Part shown: one piece after another, positions 34,223-43,762 of the stretch
Numbering within the stretch: position 1 is the first letter of the stretch
Layout of the letters: the number at the start of each line of letters is the position of its first letter
Source of the DNA: Fragilaria radians
Taxonomy: Eukaryota; Bacillariophyta; Fragilariophyceae; Fragilariales; Fragilariaceae
Assembly: GCA_900642245.1 (NCBI GenBank)
Contig: CAAAJI010000061.1
Coordinates: 28,290-76,983 of the forward strand
Length of the DNA: 48,694 bases
Reading direction: 5' to 3'
Notes under the pieces: model-generated
Database searches by the model: none
What the model was told of the DNA's origin: nothing
The model's input: the letters and a program-made list of their open reading frames with translations, nothing else
Position numbers and translations under genes: made by a program

Positions 34223-34519
34223 AATGTGTCAAAAGGTGGTAACACGTTCCGAGGCTTTCAAATCCGCATTAGCAAAGGAACTACCGATACTTCGACATGG
34301 TTGAGTACGGGAACGGATTCTAACGTTCAAGTTGACCAATTCTGCACAATGATGAAAGTTGGAGGGATTTGTCATAACAACAAGTCTGACAAATCTTCCA
34401 TAGCTGGCTTTGTCAATATTCCTAGTGCAACGACAGGAATAAGTTTGGAAGTGACTATTGCTGTTGCTGAAAAGCCATCTGTTTGGTACAAGTCCAATTA
34501 TAAGTTAGTTGCTAAATAA
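34205..34519 (+). pseudogene. Truncated Reeler-like domain fragment
   Basis: The frame encodes FRGFQIRISKG, then TWLSTGTDSNVQVDQFC, VGGICHNN, ISLEVTIAV and SVWYKSNYKL before a stop. These align in order with FKGALFKIYKEG, SLCTVDG, GVGHVSN, LILEVTAVI and RWYHSMYIL of the surface protein at 8305-9420. The apparent ATG at 34205 lies inside the adjacent dispersed repeat, so the true N-terminus has been lost. There is no signal peptide, stalk or anchor. It is probably a 5'-truncated gene relic, although it is free of internal stops. Confidence 0.6.
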
Positions 34520-37424
34520 GTGAAATAGGTCATGAATCAAGAATAATAGGTATTCTTAATTTCTATTAGGTTGAAGAAACCTCAACGCGGTGTCAAAATT
34601 CTTTGGCTCCATATTTGCTCTTACGGCAGGCCAAATGCTACGCAATGAGAGTCTGATATGGTTATGGAGTATAGCCCATTGCAAAGAATAAATGCCAGAC
34701 CAAATGTTACGCTGTGATAGTATTCAAAAAATGTGGAATATAGGCCCTAACCTCCCTTAGAAATCTTGAATTAGAATTCATTATCATCATCATGCTATGA
34801 ATCAGGAAGGTGAAGGTATTGTAATTTTTGCGGATCAAAAATAAGTTTAAGATCTTTGAAAGATAGATATTACAAATTTTGGAATGACAAAAGGAACAGA
34901 AAGAAATGAAAGTCTATGAGGAGATAATTTCTGGACAAAAGGCATTCATGGATGCTACTTTAAGCAATAGAGCAAAGATGTAAAACTTGGGGTCTGAAGA
35001 TAGTAAGATATTGTGACTATTTTTATACTTTAATTTTAACCATAGCAAGTGAATTGGTTATATAGTTTTCTTGAGGAAAGTCACCTTGGGTTCAAATCCT
35101 GGATTTGCTAGATATCTTTATTAATTGATGTTATACATTTAGTTTTCTGCTAGTTTTACTTTTCATCGCCACTGTTTCAGTTGATCCAGGCAAGGATTCG
35201 CTATGGAAGAACATTGAATTAAATCTTTGCCATGTTTGAGAATTAAATGTATATATTAGAATATCTTTGGCACATCTTAACGGACGGAAAGATGTCATGG
35301 AACGGTAATGCAAGCGGTAGGAAGATCGCCAAGGAAAGATAAGTTTGCTCTAGAAAAGTAATTACTTCATTGTTTGTTAAATCTAAAACTTCTAAATATG
35401 CTTCAACTCCTTCAATTCTAAAGTGAAAAGCGTCATTATACTTTAATAGAAACGATGTTTCATACTAATCCTAAAAGACTATCAAAATGAGTTTAAGATA
35501 ACTTAAAGAGGTCTCTCATGACCTAAGAGATGGCATACCTTAAAGTATAGATTACAAAAATACGTAAATAAAATGAGAAATGAGCAATATCCAGCCTGAG
35601 ATTAATAGATTAGACTAAGTGATGGATTTGTGTACCGTTGTTGGATGCCTCCAAGACTGTTAGTACAGGTGAATGTAAAAATTCTAGATACGCACCTTGA
35701 TATATAAATACCCAATGCTGTCAGTGAAAGAAACTAAGTTTTGACGGCTCGACTCTACATGATACCCTGGTCATGATATCCACCATAGTCGCTGCCTATT
35801 ATAAATCAGGTGTTGCCACAGGATATCTCCTAACCGTTGCCTTTGAAGTTGTTCTCGTTACTGATGTAGCACCCAACTTTGGTGCCTTTTACACTAAGAA
35901 GCCATCATCAAAAGCAGTTGGCTCTATTCTGTGGGGTAACACAAATTCTATTGGAGTTTAGTCTTCCTAAGGATGGGTCACTTATCTATTCCAGAGAGGA
36001 ACCAGAATTTTAAAATTATGGCTCAGCTGCAAGTGCTAAATATCCTGTACTTTTATGACAAACCTGACACTAAATTATTGAATCCCCAAGAGGAACCATG
36101 CAAATCCCATCAATACGAGAATTGTACAGGGGTTGATTCCTCAACGGTAGTTGGTGTATCTGTAATAGCGTTGATGGTAGATCCCAAACGACACCACCAC
36201 TTAATGACAATTGATATCAAGTTCAAGCCCCATTACAGTATGTAAGCAGGTCAAGCGCAGACTGAAAAAAAACATCCCAAGTAACCTAGAGTTTACACAA
36301 AGAGTGTGGCTACGAATTGATTCAACTTGCGTTACAGTCTAAATATATACTTATTCATTATCGAGATCGAAAAGATTAATGTATATCAGTTAAATGTCAT
36401 CTAGTATAGGGTTATACACTGTATCTCAATTCTCAACTAATGAAAGCAAAAACATTAGTTTTACAACACTTGTTGATCTTCTATTACAATGCGTACACAT
36501 TTTTGATGTTCAAGCCTTAAGTTCAAGTGTGAAATTGTACTACCTAAAGTACCAACAGCATGCATGCTATTTTTATTTAGGAATGCTTCAAAATTGAAAG
36601 TAAAGAGAATATAATTTGCTTAAAACGCGTTCCTATTTATACCACATGTAAAATTTGCCGTGTCAAGGAGTCTATCTCATTCCAATCCTCGGTATAAAAT
36701 AAATTTCTAACGAACCAATCTGGTCTGTGTATCCTCCATCAAATCTCAGAGTGATACACATTTTCATTCCTTTTGTTCATGTGTGTCGTCAGAGATATCG
36801 CAAAAAGGAATTCAGGAGTTTCGAGAAAGGAATCAACATCGAATGAGAAAGCATGATTTTGTTAATCAATGAGATAATGGAACTCAAATTTTTTTGCAAA
36901 CGGGGTTGGAGGCTAAGTGAAAAATAGATATTTGCCAAAGCCCTCCAACTCTTCACAGGATTTGATCACAAGAAAGGAAGACTATTGAAAATAGGACTAT
37001 TCTTCCATTCACTCAAATCGAGAAAAAAGATCGTATACTTGATGAAGATAACTAGACAATTGGAATTATTAGGTAACGTTCAGGAACGGTAAGGTATCGA
37101 CTACTTTGCTGATGTCACTTTAAGCCATCCTTATTGTCACATCTGAAGTTTTAAAGAATCAAAACACAATACATTTGGTACCATTAAGCAGTGGCAACCT
37201 TCTCCAGTACCACACACTCTAATCCGCTGCTGAAATCCATTATGTCTCTAATTGTCGCACACAGGATAGTTTAATTGGGTTGGACGTTGTAGCAACAAAA
37301 CAATTTTCCACGGAAAATATGGCTTTCATGTCAATCATTGAATTGTTTAAGTTTCGAAGACGAATGTTTTAGATTTAAACTTGCTGTACGCCAAGACATC
37401 AGTCTTAATAGGCAATATTAATGA
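34520..37424. other. Gene-poor region with relics
   Basis: No intact gene is visible. Two related blocks near 34635-34685 and 34690-34745 (ccaaatgctacgc/ccaaatgttacgc ... tatagccc/tataggccc) form a diverged direct repeat. A tRNA-like fold sits at 35044-35110. Protein-like but broken plus-strand stretches occur at 35773-36245, for example YYKSGVATGYLLTVAFEVVL and, in another frame, SREEPEF followed by NYGSAASAKYP. I cannot name their family. Confidence 0.4.
35044..35110 (+). other. tRNA-like fold with reduced D-arm (possible tRNA pseudogene)
   Basis: A 7-bp acceptor stem (AGCAAGT with ATTTGCT, one G-U) closes the element with discriminator A. A 5-bp T-stem (with three G-U pairs at most) flanks the loop TTCAAAT, in the sequence GGGTTCAAATCC typical of tRNA T-arms. 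An anticodon-like stem (GTTTT with AAAGT) bears the 7-base loop CTTGAGG, with TGA in the anticodon position. Only 14 bases are left for the D-arm. This is too short for a normal nuclear tRNA, and a serine tRNA should have a long variable arm. A pseudogene or a transferred organellar tRNA is plausible. Confidence 0.25.
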
Positions 37425-38867
37425 TCATACAAGTACTGAATACGTTACCCAAGCAATAGCAGCCAAGGTTGGCAATAATGAAAAAGAAACAGAATTTGAA
37501 TTCCATTTGCAACTATCCCCAGCGAAATGATTACACTGCCCCACACATTCACCTCCATTAAAGCATGCACTATGTTTATCTTCATGAAGGATACCCGGAC
37601 AAAATTTACCAATCAAGTTGGAACCAGAAACGTTACTTTGTTGCACTTGAGAATTAGAGCTTTGGAAAACAGATGCCATGGCTGTACTCTGAATTATACA
37701 AGTGTCTTCCATATCAACGTTACTGGAAAAAGCCAATATCTCTCCTCCTCTTGATGCATGGTTACGAATGAATTGTGAATTTACTATTGAGACATTAGAT
37801 CCAATGGCGGTTACCATGCCCTGAAGACAATAGAAGTGAGGTCTTGAACTAGATAATACATATTTGATGAAATTGATTAAATAATGCAAGACTTACTGTA
37901 GCGTTGTTGTCCTCCATGATAGTGCCTCGGATCTCGACCATGTCACTGCTCACTACTCGGATGATAGAAGTCACAGTGTTGGATTTAAAATGGCAAGAAT
38001 CGATTATAGCCTTCCCACTCTTCACACTAGTAAGTACCCCAGCCTCTATATTCTGAAAGGAAGTATTGAATAGGTAAAGATTCCCATAACTTGAAATTAC
38101 TTCAAATCCATCATCATTTATGTCCTCGAATGATGAATTAGAAATACGAAGTGTCATTCCAAGTGTAGTCTCAGCCATTCGACGATACTGAAAAAGATTA
38201 TTGATCACCGCATGTCGCATCATAGCCTCTTTGCTAGTTGATGATCGGCGAAATTCAGATTGTATATCTTCCATTCCTCCTTCAATGTCATTTGAAGGAA
38301 GTCCTATATGAATTCCAGAAATTCCATGACCACCCTTTTCAAAGAGAAAATTTGTGAATACTCTTATCGAACAAAACTGCATATCAACATGGTCCCCTTA
38401 AAAAAATTTCCACTTACCATCCATCGACATTCAAAAAAGTCTGCAGTCCCATTTAATGGACCCTGAGCAAGAACTCCATGCTCGGTGGCTCCATATAGGG
38501 TTATACCCCGAAAGGAAACATAGGTAACAGTAGGATCTGATATTACAATTTGGCTCTTTCCTCCTTGAATAATACATTCTTCCCTTGGATCTCCATTCAA
38601 ACCACAAATAAATGCCGAATTGTTCAGCGTTGGTGATAGAATCTCACTACCATTAAATTGAGTATTCGGACATAAATGAAATTCAATTGGGGAGTTGCTT
38701 GATACATTCTTTACAATCAACAGATTCATATCTTCATTCAACTTTTTAATCGAATCATAGCCGGACATTGATCCATCGCCAAAACACTGTACTCTCTGAT
38801 CAGCAGATGTTAGGGTACCCAATAGGAAAAGGTACAATGTTGCATTGATTATTGATTTTGACTTCAT
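37425..38867 (-). CDS. Secreted parallel beta-helix (pectate-lyase-like fold) protein, probably GPI-anchored
   Basis: Three exons (38867-38418, 38376-37897, 37820-37425) are joined in phase 0 by introns of 41 and 76 nt, both with GTAAGT donors, giving 441 residues. The start at 38867 is chosen because it begins directly with a signal peptide (KSKSIINATLYLFLLGTLTSA). The body has repeated short strands ending in Asn/Ser, such as LRISNSSFEDINDDGFEVIS, LYLFNTSFQNIEAGVL, AIIDSCHFKSNTV and VSIVNSQFIRNHASRGG, which is the pattern of right-handed beta-helix repeats. No catalytic residues of polysaccharide lyases can be assigned. A Cys-rich EGF-like patch (CFNGGECVGQC) precedes a hydrophobic C-terminus suited to a GPI signal. 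A wall or cell-surface role is inferred. Confidence 0.8.
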
Positions 38868-40380
38868 TTCGTACGTCGAATAATTGTTTGTGCTTTTTTC
38901 GTTCGGCCTTCTCCAGGGGCTTCTCCCGACTATTGGATGATTACTGTAGATGGTAATCACAACACAGAATAAAGCCGCCGAAATTCATATTTTTCCTTTA
39001 CGTTACAGAAACAAAAAGAGGCACTGCCACGAGTATCATCAAAACAAACCTAATCTCTTTTTGGACACATGAAACTGTCCAAAAATAAAATTTGCCATGT
39101 TTAACACTTTAAGTAAAGGAATGTTTAAGAAAGTAATTAAGTGATAAAACGTCGCAATCATTCATTCCATAAATAGAAAAAAAGTCGTATGAATGCTAAA
39201 GTTTTCGACACGTTTCCGAAAATCGAACTTCATTTGTGAATATTCAAAGTGCTTCGCTTTAAAAAAGCAGCACACATGCACAATAAATCTTCGTGACATG
39301 TGGCAGTTACAATGCTTCCATACTCTCATTTAAGCATCGAACCAAATCACTTTTGAATCCCGTAATTTCAAATCAAAATTTTGGACCAAGAACAATTAGT
39401 TACAGTCACGAAACAAAAATATATTGACTCCAAAAAAATCGGTTCGATATACAGCATTTAGACGGAAAAAAGAGCAGTCGATTCGAAATCAACTTTTGCC
39501 CGACTGGATTCGGATCAACATGTTTATACAACGGAAATTCTCCAAGATTATTCCAATATTGTCAACAAATTTTGTTTTCCGATTTTGGAATAATTATGGC
39601 TATCCCTTTATGAATGGATTCGCACTCCACTACTAATTTGGTTATCTTCAATTTTTTCATTAACCTTTCATAAACTTGGCAGCAGCTCTCTGGCGTTTAA
39701 AGTGGTGCAAACTACAAATTTCAACTTCAAAGGGAGGAATAAACTTGGATGAGTCAAAAGACAATGGCAAGACTATAAATAATTGTTCTCTAAGGAGTTC
39801 CGCAAAGTGATGACCTTGTCTGAGATATTCCATAGCTTACACTTTGGGACGAATGCTCAATAAAATGAAATATGAAGTGGATAGTCAAAATCTCATGCCT
39901 CATTCTTAGGGCGCATTGCTAAAACTGTGTATCGAGTGTGGATCTGATGGTCTTCACCTCTCTGTAGTATATCAACGTGCCATGATTGTGTACATAAGTT
40001 TAACTTAAGATTGATAATCTTTCTTCGTGTCTTTAATCGTGTTGCTATTTGTCCAATGACCTTTGATATCCTCTTTTACATGAGAAGGCCTTTATTTTCA
40101 ATGGATTCATTTAAATTATGATGACTTGAAGAATGGACACTATTTTGCATTTCTGTTCAGACGACTTGTTCATGACTCTTCATTTGTTTAACTTCTGATT
40201 TCAATGCTCCTTACGTAATGAATTTGATGATGCATGTATTTACTGATTTTTATTCATAACTCAATGCATCAGCTTGTACATGGAACTGAAAAGTGTGTGA
40301 GGCTGATACATTGAAAATTCTCTCATTGGGTTCTTTTAAAATTCACTGCAAATAGTGGTTGTTGAGGTTGCCCCGCATAA
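38868..40380. other. Intergenic region between beta-helix gene and copia relic
   Basis: No convincing gene is present. A 70-residue plus-strand frame at 39424 has no motif. The first bases upstream of 38867 are the probable promoter of the minus-strand beta-helix gene, but no TATA box is clear. Confidence 0.45.
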
Positions 40381-43080
40381 TTGTTGCGTATAATTCTTAT
40401 CCTAACATATGTTGGAGCAACAGGATATTCAATTGATCATGCTAACAATGTCTATTGCATGTTGAACTTAGAGGCCATTTATATTATGAATTCAAGAGAT
40501 ATTCAATGGTTGAAGTTGTATCTTAATGATTGGATGAAGAAAAATGAACTAGTCTCCCATTATGTGAGTGATGATGAAGACGGATCGATTATATTCCAGA
40601 ATACAAATGATGTTTCAGAGTCAAAAGTAAGTTCAACTCCACAAGATATTAATAAAGATACTAATTTAAAGGTTTTTCGACAAAGAAAACAATTGGAAAG
40701 TAGTTTTAATCCGGATTCATCCAAGATCGTTGAAGATTTAGAACAAGGAGGGGACATCCTTCTTGATCATGGTAAGATTGCCCATTTTGGCATGAATCTT
40801 GTGAAAGAGCCTACCACTTTTAATGACGCTTGGACTTGTGAGGATCCTGTTAACCGAGATAAGTGGAGAATGGCAATCAAAAGGAGTTTAATGACATGGA
40901 AACTAGAAAGGTATGGGATGTTATTAGTAAAGAGAATATGCCTAAGAACAAGAGAGGCATTAAGTGCACATGGATCTTTTAAGATTAAGTGAAACAGAAT
41001 TTTAGAGCAAGATTGGTTGCTTGTGGACACAGCCAAGTTCCCGGTGTAGACTTTAAATAAAGTTATGCTCCAGTAATTAATGATGTGAGCTTTTGAGTTA
41101 TGTTGATTGTTAAGTTAATTTGGGGCTTGTAAGCAACACTTATTGATGTTGAAACAGCGTTTTTCTTGGAAATCTCCAGAAAGAAATCTGCATTAATGTC
41201 CCTGAAGGTATGAACACTAGTGTCTAAAGTCAAAAAGGAATATTTTTGGACTAGTTCAGAACGCAAGGGAATTCTTCAAAAGGTTAATTGAAGTAGAAGA
41301 AAAGGCATCGGTTATGTTGAAAATAAATCCGATCCAAGTTGATTGTCTAAATCGGATGATGACGGAATAAATCTTTTTGGAATTTATGTTGATGATTGTT
41401 TTGTTATTGGTAACTAGTAGTTGGTGCTTGCGTTGCTACGCAGGGTTTCCTACCTTACAAAAGAGAATCACATCTTTGAATTATTACATTTCCAGCAATA
41501 ATAATGACAAAGATTTTCATGATTGTTATTTGTAAACTTAGAATTTGCAGATCATACACTCTGATGCATTACACATAATATAAGTTATACTACTTGGCCT
41601 AACATTGGTGCTTACTTTGCTCTGCAGAGTTAAGTATTTTATATGTATCTTTGAATTTTTACATTTCCATTGTTCTTTGTGAACCTGGAATTTGCAGATC
41701 AAACACTCTGATGCATGACACAATATTTAAGTTTTTCTACTTGATCTAACATGTCATTGGTATCTACATTTGCATTCAACATCACAGAACTTAAAGTAGA
41801 TTACAACATTGATTCAGTAATGGCTTTATGAAAGTTTGCTTGTTTGAGACTTTAAAAAATTAGACAAATGAAGGATTAATACACTAAGTATAATTCCAAA
41901 GTTACAACAATATTTTTGATCCATATGATTGATGCCTTTTAACCAGTTATAATTAGACTTAAGATTAAGAAGCACAAAACATCCTTTCCCTCGATTGAAA
42001 GGAATAGTGTTATTTAATTTTTCATTGTTTTGAAGGAATTTCATTTAGTTTCAGATTAGTACGAAAGTAATTATTATTTTACTAGTTACCGAACAATTTA
42101 ATGAGATACCGTTTGAATTAGCAATATTCCTATTGATTTTAGTCGCTCATGACTCTGTACTCATACTCGATCACTTTTTCGAGTATTACTGTATTATCCA
42201 AACGAACAAGGGTTAAGGGGTAGCACCGGCCAGATGGGATGTGAAACTTTTTTAGGAAACTCAAATTTCCAAGTTTATTGTTGATTAAAAGGAACGTGAC
42301 TTTAATCTTAAGGTTACAAGCATCGGACCAATTACTTGAGCTGTTGGGTATTGGAGAATGAATAAAAAAAATGAAATTTTTATCCTTCAATCATCTAATC
42401 AACAATTTAAGAGATAAGTTTGGGGAAGAAGTAGTGCAGAAAAGAATCTTTATAACTCCTGAAACTCCAAGATTTTAAATTTTTTGTCCATATGGTACCT
42501 CTGAAGTAATTGACAATGAACTGCAGAAGAGGCTTCTCTCTGGAGTTAGCATGCTCCTTTATTTGACAAATATTCACAACCTGATCTTTGAAGTAATGTA
42601 AGAGAGTTGTCCAATTGTATGGATGGGGCGACAATGGGAACTTACCTTGAGATGTTGAGGGTTATGAAATTTGTGCTAGATACTAAGTTTTTTTGCTTAA
42701 AACATTGTCCAAAATTTGACCGCAGGAACTGGAATCTCAAGGTATTTTGCAATAGTGCTTGGACCGGAGATCCATAAACGAGGATTAGAATTACAGGACT
42801 CACTTTTTACCTCCAAAACACACCTTCTTGTTGGCACTCTAAGGCACACAGAAAAGTTACTCTCTCAAGAAGCAAAGCCAAGTATGTTGTTATCTCTGAG
42901 GCAGTGAAAGAAATCATTTATGTGTGAGAATGGTTAAGAAGGAATTGTTAAGTTGGAATTTGTCAAGTCAAATGACAATGCTTCCGATATTTTTACCACG
43001 AAATTTATGTGAAACATTCAAAGAAGTGTTTAGGAAATGTTGACAAAATATCCCTTACGTTTATTCAAACCTTTGTATAT
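40381..43080 (+). mobile_element. Decayed Ty1/copia retrotransposon (integrase end, RT, RNase H)
   Basis: In order on the plus strand are the post-integrase motif GYSIDHANNVYCMLNLEAI with NSRDIQWL, then the RT start (DPVNRDKWRMAIKRS, RARLVACGHSQVPGVDF, SYAPVIND, TLIDVETAF), the catalytic GIYVDDCFVIG ending at 41410, then after an insertion NNLRDKFGEEVVQKR, RLLSGVSMLLYLT, the RNase H stretch WNLKVFCNS and SKAKPSMLL-type relic of the SSSEAEYV motif, and KLEFVKSNDNASDIFT. Several stops and frameshifts make it inactive. The domain order IN-RT-RH defines copia. Gag and protease are absent. Clear LTRs are not visible, although a TGTTAG near 43195 could start one. Confidence 0.85.
41411..42260. repeat. 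Dispersed repeat inserted in the copia RT
   Basis: The insertion starts with taactagtagttggtgcttgcgttgctacgcag right after the RT YVDD motif. A first subunit (41411-41603) is followed by a related subunit (41605-41767) that ends with cattggtatctaca. The rest matches copy 1 at 33590-33990 and ends near a gcaccggcc/ggatgtgaaac block. The 3' boundary is approximate. Confidence 0.7.
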
Positions 43081-43762
43081 ATGTTTAGGGTTTATCCTTT
43101 AAGGATATTAGGAATTCAAGAATGTGTGCGTCAGCCAGTTGTGAGTCAGCATCAGCTTAATTTCTTAATTAGTAGTCACAACTTTTATTGAGACTGTTAG
43201 ATCAAGTTATCCTCCTCAACTTTCTTGCATCTTTGTCAAGAGAAGAAAGAAATTCTTAACACTATGCTAGCGAATCATTTAATTTTGTGGTAGACATTTA
43301 ATAGGATAGGTACAAGTAATCTATCCATAGTTAGATGAGTAAATATACACGTATTTTAATTCTACGTCTATTTACTTTGCAGTAACGGTACATGACATCT
43401 TCTTATACTGGTACACATGCACATCTCTAAGTTAACAAATTGATTACTATGCTCTTTTTGCTTACAAGCTATTGTGTTAGGATTGACTTTTGATCCTTCA
43501 TTCAAGGTAGGTCAATAGCTGTTTTCGACAGTGAAGGTTTCAGAGTGTCATAACTTTATAGGTCCTTTATTCAACGTTAATGAAAATCACAGATCTCGTT
43601 TTTATCACGCTATTTGAGCCTAATCAGAGAACCTTGAGCATGACTACAAATCCAAGCGATATCAAAGCCGAAAAAGAATTAGGAGTTTGCCAAAAAATAA
43701 ATTTGAAAGATGCATAGTCTTGCTCATTATTATACATTTGTTATCCTGAAAAAGAACATTAA
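43081..43762. other. Intergenic region downstream of copia relic
   Basis: No gene is visible. The copia 3' end and a possible LTR remnant may lie here, but no matching upstream copy was found to prove it. Confidence 0.4.

Noticed and set aside
40560..41036. Minus-strand frames within the copia relic
   Set aside because: They are antisense to clear copia integrase-end and RT motifs.
43081..43400. 3' LTR of the copia relic
   Set aside because: A TGTTAG near 43195 could begin an LTR, but there is no purine-rich tract before it and I found no matching 5' copy in the window.
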